Shown in pieces: positions 54,757 through 63,324 of a DNA stretch of 64,000 nt. Made by a program: the position numbers and the translations under genes. Each line of letters starts with the position of its first letter. Position 1 is the first letter of the stretch. The notes beneath the pieces are model-generated. The model ran no database searches. It saw only the letters and a program-made list of their open reading frames with translations, and had not been told where the DNA came from. Source of the stretch: JACKBC01 sp041391125 (GTDB taxonomy: Bacteria > Chloroflexota > Anaerolineae > Caldilineales > Caldilineaceae); the NCBI GenBank assembly GCA_041391125.1, contig JAWKON010000004.1:62001-126000 (forward strand), given 5' to 3'.

Positions 54757-56404
54757 TTAAACCGGCAGTTGCTCGACGCGCTTGATGCCTTTGCGGTCGA
54801 GGACCAGGCGGGTTTTGGTGATCACTTCGTCGTGGATGGGTGTGCGCACACGGTAGACCGACACAATATTGACGTGATAGACCTTGTGGCAGCGCACCGT
54901 CTTGAGTTCGTCGCCATCGAGCATGTATTTGCTCTGGCGGGTTGGCCATTTTGCGCAGAAGCTGATGCACGTCATAGCGCATAATGTCGTTGAGGCCGCG
55001 AATGGGCGGGCTTTCACCATAGAGTTTGCGGAAAATATCTTTAAAGAGCACCACCTCTTTGGCGTAACAGATGACCTGTTCACCCTGGCCATCGTTGGCA
55101 ATATCAGAGAGCAATTGGCGGTTGCGCGCTTTCAGCACGGCGGGCGGCGCCGCCTGTTCGGAAACAAAGCGCACCTTCTCGCGGATGTAGCCGATCTCAT
55201 GTTCACCATCCAGCGTTTTGACCACAATGCGCCGGTCATATAGGCGATTATGCAGCGAACGGGCAAAGAAGGCGCGCCCCAGCTCTTTGATGCGATCTTT
55301 GAACATATAGCCCACCACCAGGGCCACAAAAAGCGGCGTGGTAAAATTGCCATAGACGCGCTGAGCGTAAAACGCAATGACGGTGGCGAAGATCATGGAG
55401 ATGCCGGCGGCCAGCGCATAGAGCACATGCTCCTGGGTGACGCCCTCGCGCTCCACCGCCGTGGAGAGAAAGAGCACGCTGGAGGTAAACTTCTTGAGCA
55501 CCGAAGAGCGATACAGAAATTCTTCATTTTTACCGTTGCGGCGCAATACGGAGCCGGCGCCATGCTTTTGGCGATGCTGAGTTTCGCGCTGAATGGCCGT
55601 GCGCAGCGCCTGCCGCAGCCCATCACGTTGGCCGCTAGCGAGCCGGTCAGACGTCAGTTCATAGGCGCCCAACAGATTTTCTTCAATGAGCAGGCTGATC
55701 GATTCGTCGGTTAGCCCATACGCTTGCAATACATCACTGTGCAGATTGGCAGCGGCCAGCGCGGGGTAGAGCTGGTGAAAGCGTCGCGATAATTCGGTCG
55801 TTACATATAGAAACTGCTCAATGGCCGCGGGCAGCTTCAGCGCATAATTGATTGAAGGCAAATGTTGAGTGGCGGCGCCATTATAACTAGCAAACGGGCG
55901 CCAATGTTCGCGCAGCGTACTTTTCAAAGTAGCGCGCAAAAATTTGAAGCTGGTGATCAAGGCATCAGCATAATGGGCATCCGGCCAGTCGTCAGCCTGC
56001 ACAATTTGCTCCAAACGCCGCAGGGGAGATTCGGCGCTGTGCAGCAGATCGGGCAGCGCAAATTCGGGCGTTTTCAGGCGAATGTGATTCTGTAAATCGC
56101 GAAAAAATTCAGAGCGCGTATAGGTGTCCGCCGAGATGCCCAGCGCACGCGGCACAAAAAAATAGGTCTGCACTTCATAGCGCGTCTGCTGCCCTTCGAT
56201 CAACTCATAATCCAGCTTCAGCTCCAATTGATAGCGGTCATGCGCGTCCAGCCGCTGCAAAATGTGCGCCGGATGCGCGTCATATTGGTCAAGCTGCTGG
56301 GGCCAGACGTATTCGGGATAAACGCCCTGTGGGGACGCCTCAGTCTCGGCACTGCCGGAACCATTTGTTGTTAAATCGACGTGATACTCCTGTTGCACCG
56401 TCAT
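54757..56404 (-). CDS. Conserved membrane protein of unknown function, one frameshift
   Basis: ATG 56404 has a very strong AAGGAGGAG. Residues 1-300 are soluble and helical (ILQRLDAHDRYQLELKLDYEL, FFVPRALGISADTYTRSEFFRDLQNHIRLKTPEF). A membrane region follows at about 325-375 (VLYALAAGISMIFATVIAFYAQ, FVALVVGYMFKDRIKELGR). The C-terminal domain includes VVKTLDGEHEIGYIREKVRF and, after a frame change near 54930, KYMLDGDELKTVRCHKVYHVN and ITKTRLVLDRKGIKRVEQLPV to 54757. I recognise only an uncharacterised type. The DRKGIKRV stretch suggests a defined C-terminal beta domain. Confidence 0.65.
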
Positions 56405-56592
56405 CTCATCTCCTCCTTAACCATTTGTTAACATTTAATTATACCACAGCTTTGCGATTGCTTGATTCTGGGAAAATCCGTGGTTCAACGGAATCGAGGA
56501 CACTACAACAGATTCGGAAAGGAACAGATTTCATGTTAGGATCGGTGCAATCTCCTCAAATATTCGATTTATCACAGAAGGCGGTTTCACTT

Positions 56593-57591
56593 ATGAATAC
56601 CCCTCTTACCATTGGCATCCTGGGCGCGGCCCGCATTGCGCCCAATGCACTCATCCAACCCGCACGGCAGGTGGCGGGCGTACAGGCGTACGGCGTAGCC
56701 GCCCGCGATCCGGCGCGCGCCCGCCACTTTGCCCAGCGGCACGGCTTGGCCAAAGCCTATGCAAACTATGAAGCCATGCTGGCCGACCCCAACATCGACG
56801 CCATTTATAACCCGCTGCCCAACAGCCTGCACTGTGCCTGGACCATCAACGCGCTGCGGGCGGGCAAGCATGTGCTGTGCGAAAAGCCTTTTGCCTCTAA
56901 TGCCGACGAAGCCCAGCAAATGGCAGATGCCGCCGCCGGGACCGGATTGGTGCTCATGGAGGCCTTTCACAACCTCTATCACCCGCTGGCCCTGCGCGCC
57001 CGCGCGCTGATTCAAAGCGGCGCCATTGGTACGCTGCGCCACGTGGCGGCGCACTTTTGCATCCCATTGATCCGCTTCAAGGACATTCGCTATGACTTTG
57101 CGCTGGCGGGCGGCGCCACGATGGATTTGGGGTGCTACGCTATCCGGCTGCTGCGCTACTTGACCGGCGCCGAACCCGCAGTGACCAGCGCCCGCGCTCA
57201 TCTTTCCTCACCACAGGTGGACCGCTATATGGAGGCTGCGTTTACGTTTCCATCGGCAACGGGCGCCGAGTTCACCGGACGCATGACCTGCTCCTTCTTC
57301 TCGCGCAAATTGCTGCATATCTCCGCCACCATCCGCGGCGATCAGGGCGAGATCCGGCTGCTCAATCCGGTGCTGCCGCACCTGTTCAACCGGCTCAGCG
57401 TGCGCGCCAGCGGCCGCATCCGCGCCGAATCTGTGTCCGGCGAAACGACGTACGTTTATCAATTGCGTGCGTTTGCCGATGCGGTCCGTGGCGGCGCGTC
57501 AATCCTGACAGATGCGCAGGATGCGGTGGCCAATATGCGAGTGATTGATGCGGTGTATGAAGCGGCGGGGTTGAAGAGAAGAGGAAAATAA
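56593..57591 (+). CDS. Gfo/Idh/MocA family oxidoreductase
   Basis: 332 residues from ATG 56593, where the family normally begins (TPLTIGILGAARIAPNALI). An upstream ATG at 56533 has a better ribosome-binding site (AAAGGAAC) and would add 20 residues. NAD motif GILGAARIA, YNPLPNSLHCAWTINALRAGKHVLCEKPFA with the conserved EKP, EAFHNLYHPLA and the C-terminal GGATMDLGCYAIRLLRYLTG are as in glucose-fructose or dihydrodiol dehydrogenase-like enzymes. It directly precedes a fucosidase by 27 bp, so it may act on the released sugar. Confidence 0.9.
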   Translation: MNTPLTIGILGAARIAPNALIQPARQVAGVQAYGVAARDPARARHFAQRHGLAKAYANYEAMLADPNIDAIYNPLPNSLHCAWTINALRAGKHVLCEKPFASNADEAQQMADAAAGTGLVLMEAFHNLYHPLALRARALIQSGAIGTLRHVAAHFCIPLIRFKDIRYDFALAGGATMDLGCYAIRLLRYLTGAEPAVTSARAHLSSPQVDRYMEAAFTFPSATGAEFTGRMTCSFFSRKLLHISATIRGDQGEIRLLNPVLPHLFNRLSVRASGRIRAESVSGETTYVYQLRAFADAVRGGASILTDAQDAVANMRVIDAVYEAAGLKRRGK

Positions 57592-57618
57592 CCAATCACC
57601 AACCACAAAGGAAACCCA

Positions 57619-59037
57619 ATGACCTACCAACCAACCTACGAATCCGTCTCCCAACACCCGGTCCCCGCCTGGTTTCACAACGCCAAACTGGGCATCTTTG
57701 TCCATTGGGGGCTCTATTCGGTGCCGGCCTTTGCGCCCCCGGGAGCTGAATTGGGCGAAACGCTGCACAGCGGCGGCTGGGCCGCATGGTTTGCGCGCAA
57801 TCCCTATGCCGAATGGTACATGAATTCGTATCAGATTGCGGGCAGTCCTTCACAGCAATTTCACGCGTCCGAGTACGGCGCCGATTTTGACTACGCGCAA
57901 TTTGCCCCGTTATTCAATCAGGCTGTCGAGAAGTGGAATCCATCAGAATGGGCCGCCCTCTTTAAGCAGGTCAACGCCCGCTACGTAGTATTGACCACCA
58001 AACATCACGACGGCTTCTTGCTCTGGCCCAGTCGCCACCCCAACCCGTTCAAGCCCAATTATCACGCCGCCCGCGACCTGGTGGGTGAACTGACCGATGC
58101 CGTGCGCGCCCAGGGGCTGACCATGGCGCTCTACTATTCGGGCGGGCTGGATTGGACCTTTAACCCCAAAGTGATTCAGGATATTGCCGATATTCAGGGG
58201 GGCGTGCCGCAGATGGAACAATACGTGCAATACGCCAACGCCCACTGGCGCGAGCTGATTGAACGCTACCAGACACGCATCCTTTGGAACGACATTGCCT
58301 ATCCCGCCCACACCAATCTGAACGCGCTCTTTGCCGACTATTACAACCAGTTCCCCGATGGGCTGGTCAACAACCGCTTTACGCAGAAATTCGAAATGCG
58401 CGAGAGCGGTATTGTCAGCGACAATCATCACGATTTTGAGACGCCCGAATATGCCACCTTCGCCGAAATCCGCGCCAAAAAATGGGAATCGTGCCGCGGC
58501 ATTGGCGCCTCCTTTGGCTACAATCACGCCGAAGGTCCAGAGCATTATCAGAGCGGCGAAACGCTGGTGCGCATGTTGGTGGACATTGTGAGCAAAAACG
58601 GCAACCTGCTGCTCAACATTGGCCCCAGGGCCGATGGAACCATCCCCGACATGCAGCGCGAGCGGCTGCTGGCGTTGGGGCGCTGGCTGGACGCCAACGG
58701 TGAAGCCATTTTTGATACGCGCCCCTGGCACACAGCCGAGGGGGTAGCGGTGACGCCCAACGGTCAATCCATCGATGTGCGCTTTACGCAAACGGCAGAC
58801 GCCCTTTACGCCACGCTGCTGGACACGCCGCAGGCCACCGAGTTTAGGCTACAGAATCTCCATTTGGCGCCAGGAGCCACAGTCCAATTGCTCAACGGCC
58901 AGCGCCCGCTTTCATGGAGTTCCGGCGCGCAAGGTACAATTTGCGGACTGGATGCCCCAATGCCCGATGCGCCGGCCCACGCCATCAAGATTTCGCCTTT
59001 GGCAGCCGTCGGGGAAGATGACAAGGTGACCGGATGA
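57619..59037 (+). CDS. Alpha-L-fucosidase (GH29)
   Basis: 472 residues with AAAGGAAA before ATG 57619. GH29 features run in order: WFHNAKLGIFVHWGLYSVPAF, AEWYMNSYQ, WAALFKQVNARYVVLTTKHHDGFLLWPS (HHDG substrate loop), YYSGGLDW, ILWNDIAYP (nucleophile Asp of the WND type), GIGASFGYNHAEG and ETLVRMLVDIVSKNGNLLLNIGPRADG. A C-terminal beta-sandwich follows. It cleaves alpha-L-fucose from glycans. No signal peptide. The last ten residues (AVGEDDKVTG) are encoded by an intergenic GATGACAAGGTGAC repeat. Confidence 0.93.
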   Translation: MTYQPTYESVSQHPVPAWFHNAKLGIFVHWGLYSVPAFAPPGAELGETLHSGGWAAWFARNPYAEWYMNSYQIAGSPSQQFHASEYGADFDYAQFAPLFNQAVEKWNPSEWAALFKQVNARYVVLTTKHHDGFLLWPSRHPNPFKPNYHAARDLVGELTDAVRAQGLTMALYYSGGLDWTFNPKVIQDIADIQGGVPQMEQYVQYANAHWRELIERYQTRILWNDIAYPAHTNLNALFADYYNQFPDGLVNNRFTQKFEMRESGIVSDNHHDFETPEYATFAEIRAKKWESCRGIGASFGYNHAEGPEHYQSGETLVRMLVDIVSKNGNLLLNIGPRADGTIPDMQRERLLALGRWLDANGEAIFDTRPWHTAEGVAVTPNGQSIDVRFTQTADALYATLLDTPQATEFRLQNLHLAPGATVQLLNGQRPLSWSSGAQGTICGLDAPMPDAPAHAIKISPLAAVGEDDKVTG

Positions 59038-59047
59038 CAAGGTGACT

Positions 59048-59335
59048 TCGACAAGTAGCGAACGGCGGTTGAGTAGGCTGCGGCAGTTGGCAGCCTTGAG
59101 CGCAGCGGCAGTATCGAAACCGTTCGACTGCGCTCACGCCGAAGCCAGAGTGAGCGAGTCGACCCGTTTGGTCTCGATACGGGCGGATACTGCCCCGCCC
59201 TACTCGACCGGCACTAGCTTTTTCGGCGCTCAAGTCCTTTGCTTGACACCTATGCCGGTGACAGGATGACAAGGTGACTTCGACAAGCTCAGTCACCTTG
59301 TCATCCTGTCATCCTGTCACCCCTTCATCCTGTCA
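59048..59335. repeat. Composite intergenic repeats (GGTTGAGTAGG and GACAGGATGAC families)
   Basis: 59060-59210 holds GGCGGTTGAGTAGGCTGC, GTATCGAAACCG and the inverse GGTCTCGATACGGGCGG...CCCTACTCGACCG. 59258-59335 is a GACAGGATGACAAGGTGAC hairpin around TTCGACAAGCTCAG. The 370-bp gap between the fucosidase and flippase genes consists almost entirely of such elements. Confidence 0.7.
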
Positions 59336-59408
59336 AGCTTAAATCAACCCAAACAGAAAGTACCCACCACCCGATGCAACGTTCCCTCATTGGCAATTCA
59401 TCCGTTTT

Positions 59409-60737
59409 TTGCTGCCCTTGGCGCTGACGGCGCTGGCGCTTGAGTTTGGCGGGCAGGTGCTCAATGGCGGCATGGCGCGCGTGCCCAACGCCACGGCCAC
59501 GCTGGCCAGCTTTGGCCTGGCCTGGGCGCTGATCAACTTTATTGCCAGTCCGCTGGCCAGGGTCAAACAGCTCAGCCTGGTGCTGGTGCAGGATGCGCAG
59601 TCGCGGCGGCAGGTGCTGCGCTTCATTGTGATCAGCGGGGTGCTGCTTTCGCTGCTGCCGGTGGCCATTGCGCTGACCGGATTGGGGCGCGTAATCATCG
59701 ACGAGCTGCACGATGTGGAGCCGCACATTGGGCAGATGGTGCGTACGGCGCTCTTGTGGATGGCGCCCATTCCGCTGCTGCGCACGCTCTCCTTTTTCTA
59801 TGCCGGCATTCTCATCCGCCAGCGCCGCACCGATATTGTGAGCTATGCCATGCTCGTTAGCATTGGGGCCAGCATTGCGGCGGTCTTTGTGCTGCTGCCC
59901 ACGCCTTGGGTCGAAACGCAACCCATTGCGCTGCCGCTAGTCGCCACCTATGCCAATGTGCTGGTCGAACTGGCCATCGTTTTTGGCGGCTGTCTGCGCT
60001 TTGGACGCACGGCGGCTGCCAAGCATTCCGCGCAGACGCTCACCTATGGGCTCATCTTGCGCTTTTACTGGCCACTGGCGCTCATCATTATTATCCAGGA
60101 GATGAGCCGCCCGCTGATCAATCTTTTCATTGCGCGCGAGGTCAACAGCACCGAGGCACTGGCCGTGCTCACCATTGTCTATGCGCTGGGCCATCTGCCC
60201 TACGGCTGGCTCAACGACCTGGTCAATCTGGCGCCCACTTTTCAGCATGAGCCCAACAGCCGCCGCGCCATCCAGCACTTTACGGCCGGCTGCATGGCAC
60301 TCTCGTTTGGCGCCATGCTGATCTGCTTCTGGTCGCCGCTGCGCGACTATATTTTGCAGACATTGCTGGGGCTGGAACCGGCCTTTGCCGAGTTGTGCCG
60401 CATCCCGCTTTATATCTTTTCATTTTTCACATTTCCTGTGGCCATCCGCGCTTTTCTGCATGGCGAAGGGCTGCTGCGCCAGCGTACGGCCGTCATGGCG
60501 CCCAGCGCGCCGGCGCGCATTTTGGCCATTCTCACGGCGCTGGTTGTGCTGCCACTGCTGGGCGTCACCGGCGCCGACCGCGGCGTGGCCGCGTTGCTGA
60601 GCGGTTTTGTGGTGGAAACAGTTGCCGTGTGGTGGGGGCTCTATGCACCCAGAAAGATGAATCATTCCGCCATTCGTAGGTCACTCTTGCAGAGTGACAT
60701 GGTAGGATCACCGAAAGATGTCACTCTGCAAGAGTGA
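59409..60737 (+). CDS. Multi-spanning flippase-like membrane protein (MATE/MVF-type)
   Basis: 442 residues with about 12 hydrophobic segments. LALEFGGQVLNGGMARVPNATATLASFGLAWALINFIASPLARV resembles the first two helices of MATE/polysaccharide-flippase proteins, and later segments (LILRFYWPLALIIIIQEMSRPLINLFI, ALGHLPYGWLNDLVNL) fit a lipid-linked glycan exporter. The start is unsure: TTG 59409 is used, but PHWQFIRFLLPLAL just upstream in frame is also membrane-like. The last about 20 residues are encoded by a GTAGGTCAC repeat, replacing the natural end. Confidence 0.72.
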   Translation: MLPLALTALALEFGGQVLNGGMARVPNATATLASFGLAWALINFIASPLARVKQLSLVLVQDAQSRRQVLRFIVISGVLLSLLPVAIALTGLGRVIIDELHDVEPHIGQMVRTALLWMAPIPLLRTLSFFYAGILIRQRRTDIVSYAMLVSIGASIAAVFVLLPTPWVETQPIALPLVATYANVLVELAIVFGGCLRFGRTAAAKHSAQTLTYGLILRFYWPLALIIIIQEMSRPLINLFIAREVNSTEALAVLTIVYALGHLPYGWLNDLVNLAPTFQHEPNSRRAIQHFTAGCMALSFGAMLICFWSPLRDYILQTLLGLEPAFAELCRIPLYIFSFFTFPVAIRAFLHGEGLLRQRTAVMAPSAPARILAILTALVVLPLLGVTGADRGVAALLSGFVVETVAVWWGLYAPRKMNHSAIRRSLLQSDMVGSPKDVTLQE

Positions 60738-60742
60738 CCTAC
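60672..60742. repeat. GTAGGTCACTCTTGCAGAGTGAC palindrome
   Basis: GTAGGTCACTCTTGCAGAGTGACAT is mirrored by ATGTCACTCTGCAAGAGTGACCTAC, a near-perfect inverted repeat with self-complementary arms. It belongs to the same family as 339-493 and is partly translated as the C-terminus of the flippase-like protein. Confidence 0.75.
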
Positions 60743-60833
60743 AAAAATCTGTGTCTATCTGTGAAATCTGTAGTTGATCTTCTTACCTACAGGGCAAGCC
60801 GGTGTCTTGTCCTACAAAAAAGGAGCACGCATT

Positions 60834-62096
60834 ATGCCCGATTCAACCTGGTTTACCCATGACCGTTTTGGTCTCTTTATCCACTGGGGCATCTATTCCG
60901 CCGCCGCCCGGCACGAGTGGATCAAGAACCGCGAGCTGATTTCCGATGAGGATTATCAGAAATACTTCGACTATTTTGACCCCGATCTCTACGATCCGGC
61001 CGCCTGGGCGCAAGCCGCCAAAGACGCCGGCATGAAGTACTTTGTGGTCACCACCAAGCACCACGACGGCTTCTGCCTGTGGGATTCGGCGCTGACCGAC
61101 TACAAGGCCACCAACACGCCCGCCGGCCGCGATCTGCTCACGCCCATGGGTGGAGGCTTTCCGCGCCCACAATTTTAAGGTGGGCTTTTATCACTCGGTC
61201 ATCGACTGGCATCACCCCGAGTTTCCGGTGGATGGTCTGCACCCCATGCGCGAAAATCTGGCCTTCCGCGAGGCGGCCAAAAATCGCGACATTGCCAAAT
61301 ATCGGACGTATCTGCACGGCCAAACGCGAGCTGCTGACCCAATTTGGGCCCATCGACATTATGTGGTTCGACTTCTCGTATGCGGATCGCGACTGGGGCT
61401 GGTCCAAGGGCAAAGGGCGGAAGATTGGGATTCAGCGCGGCTCATGCAGATGGTGCGTGAGCTGCACCCCAACATTTTGGTCAACGACCGGCTGGGGATT
61501 GGCGGCGATTTGAAGACACCCGAACAGTATCAACCGGCGGGCAAATGATGGTGGGCGGCAAGCCGGTGCTGTGGGAAGCATGCCAAACGCTCAACGGTTC
61601 GTGGGGCTATCACCGCGACAACCGGATTGGAAGTCGTCCGATATGCTGATTCGCATGTTGGTGGATGGCGTCGCCAAAGATGGCAATCTGCTGCTCAACG
61701 TGGGCCCAACGCACGCGGCGATTTTGAACCCCAGGCGCTGGAACGGCTGCGCGACATCGGCCGGTGGATGCGGCTGCACGGGCGCGCCATCTACGGCTGC
61801 GGCGCCAGCGATTTTACGCCGCCGCCGGATTGCCGGTATACCAAAGGCAACCGGCTCTATTTGCACATCTTCGACTGGCCCTTCCGCCACGTACACCTGA
61901 ACGACATGGGTGACAAAGTGGCTATGCCCAGTTGCTCAGCGACGCCAGCGAGATCAAAATGCGCGCCCATCGACCCCGGCCAGGGCGCCCAAAACACCAC
62001 CATGGGCGGGCTGGCCCCAAACAGCTGACGCTGGAGCTGCCGGTGCAGAAGCCGCCGGTCAGCGTGCCGGTTGTGGAGCTGTTTTTGAAAGAATGA
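60834..62096 (+). pseudogene. Alpha-L-fucosidase (GH29), about seven frameshifts
   Basis: ATG 60834 follows AAAAAAGGAG. GH29 pieces appear in order but in changing frames: FTHDRFGLFIHWGIYSAAARHEW, FVVTTKHHDGFCLWDSALTDY, AFRAHNFKVGFYHSVIDWHHPEF, IDIMWFDFSYADRDWG (nucleophile Asp), LHPNILVNDRLGIGGDLKTPEQY, VLWEACQTLNGSWGYHRDN, DMLIRMLVDGVAKDGNLLLNVGPNARGDF and a C-terminal beta part ending PVVELFLKE at 62096. Frames change near 61147, 61325, 61425, 61545, 61610, 61708 and 61915. Residues needed for catalysis remain, so the gene is either recently dead or mis-sequenced. Confidence 0.85.
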
Positions 62097-62341
62097 CAAG
62101 ATGACGATGACAAGATGACACGATGACAAGATGACACGATGACAAGATGACACGATGACAAGATGATGACGATGACAAGATGACAAGATGACACGATGAC
62201 AAGATGACACGATGACAAGATGACACGATGACACGATGACACGATGACACGATGACACGATGACAAGATGACAAGATGACTTCGACGGGCTCAGTCACCT
62301 TGTCATCCGGTCATCCTATCATCCGATCATCCGATCATCCG
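62094..62341. repeat. GATGACA(A/C) octamer tandem array with inverted tail
   Basis: About 22 copies of an 8-bp unit, GATGACAA or GATGACAC, run from 62094 to 62280. They are followed by TTCGACGGGCTCAG and inverted GTCATCC/ATCATCCG units to 62341. The array begins in the fucosidase stop codon and the tail encodes the last residues of the 62327 gene. Related to 36447 and 59258. Confidence 0.85.
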
Positions 62342-63013
62342 CTTGCGGAAGTAGAGCCAGAGCAGCAGGCTCACCAGAAATATGCTGGCGGACATGCCCA
62401 GCACCCACGGGTTCAGCGCCATCTTTTCGCCCCGGAAATCACCCACAATCGAGGAGCCAAAGAGCACAAAGGCCACTGTGCCGGGGATTGAGCCTAAGAA
62501 GGTGGCCAGCATAAAGGGCCAGAAGCGGATGCGCAGAAAGCCGCCCACATAGCTGACCACATCATAGGGCAGAAAAAGGAAGCGCATGACCAGCACGGTG
62601 GCAAAACTGTTTGCCTGCATCTGATGCACGTAATATTGCAGCGTGCCTTGCGTTCGGGCCGAGCCCGGCATTTCCACGTAAAAGTAGCGCCCCACCATAT
62701 ACGCCACGGCCGAGGAGAGATTGCTGGCCACCACGGTGTACAATGTCCCCAACAGCACACCGTATAAATAGCCCGAACTGACGGTGAGCAGCCAAGAGGG
62801 AAAGAAGATCAGCGGCTGGAAAATGTAAAAAAGCATAAAAATGAGCGGACCCGATATGGGTTGCTGCATGACGCCCAAAAACATGCGCAGCATTTCCAAC
62901 GGCGTCAACTCGTGCGCCAACGCATAGCGATTATAGACAATCAGGATGGCCGCCCACCCCACAAACGCGCCCAATTTGGTCCAGTTTTTGGGCGCAAAAA
63001 GCAGATGCCACAT
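62327..63013 (-). CDS. TVP38/TMEM64 (DedA/VTT domain) membrane protein
   Basis: 228 residues with about six membrane segments. The VTT core is PLIFFPSWLLTVSSGYLYGVLLGTLYTVVASNLSSAVAYMVGRYF, followed by FATVLVMRFLFLPYDVVSYVGGFLRIRFWPFMLATFLGSIPGTVAFVLFG, the usual second half with conserved Arg and Pro. Such proteins are thought to act as lipid scramblases or transporters. The C-terminal RKRMIG is encoded in the repeat tail. Start ATG 63013; ribosome-binding site not obvious. Confidence 0.87.
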   Translation of the reverse strand: MWHLLFAPKNWTKLGAFVGWAAILIVYNRYALAHELTPLEMLRMFLGVMQQPISGPLIFMLFYIFQPLIFFPSWLLTVSSGYLYGVLLGTLYTVVASNLSSAVAYMVGRYFYVEMPGSARTQGTLQYYVHQMQANSFATVLVMRFLFLPYDVVSYVGGFLRIRFWPFMLATFLGSIPGTVAFVLFGSSIVGDFRGEKMALNPWVLGMSASIFLVSLLLWLYFRKRMIG

Positions 63014-63224
63014 GGAATTTATTTACTCTCTGAGGCTCAATTGTGAAATTAACATGCAACTCGCTGCCAATATGCAGATGAGGGTGGAATCGAAGAACGG
63101 GGTGTTAAATTATTATAACTTAGAGCGTGCGCATATTGCACGTTCCCCAACCTGTGCATTGACGTTCCCCAATGGGCAGGGTACAATATCGCCTATTTGC
63201 CGCAAGCAATACATAACAATTTAT

Positions 63225-63299
63225 GGGTCTGCGGGTGGCGGGTGGCGAGTAGCTTCCCACCCGCCCCCCGCCACTCGCCACCCGCCTACCCGCAGACCC
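63225..63299. repeat. GC-rich hairpin upstream of the GH4 gene
   Basis: GGGTCTGCGGGTGGCGGGTGGCGAG pairs with CTCGCCACCCGCC-ACCCGCAGACCC over about 25 bp with one bulge. It lies 26 bp before the GH4 start codon, in what must be its promoter or leader. The remainder of 63014-63224 holds no recognisable feature. Confidence 0.75.
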
Positions 63300-63324
63300 T
63301 CCATTTTTCTGAAAGGTCCATCTC

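Noticed and set aside
62094..62280. Possible CRISPR array
   Set aside because: Units are eight bases with no spacers; it is a simple tandem repeat.
61857..62298. Minus-strand frames rich in Ser-Ser-Cys-His
   Set aside because: Translation of the octamer repeat in several frames, not a protein.
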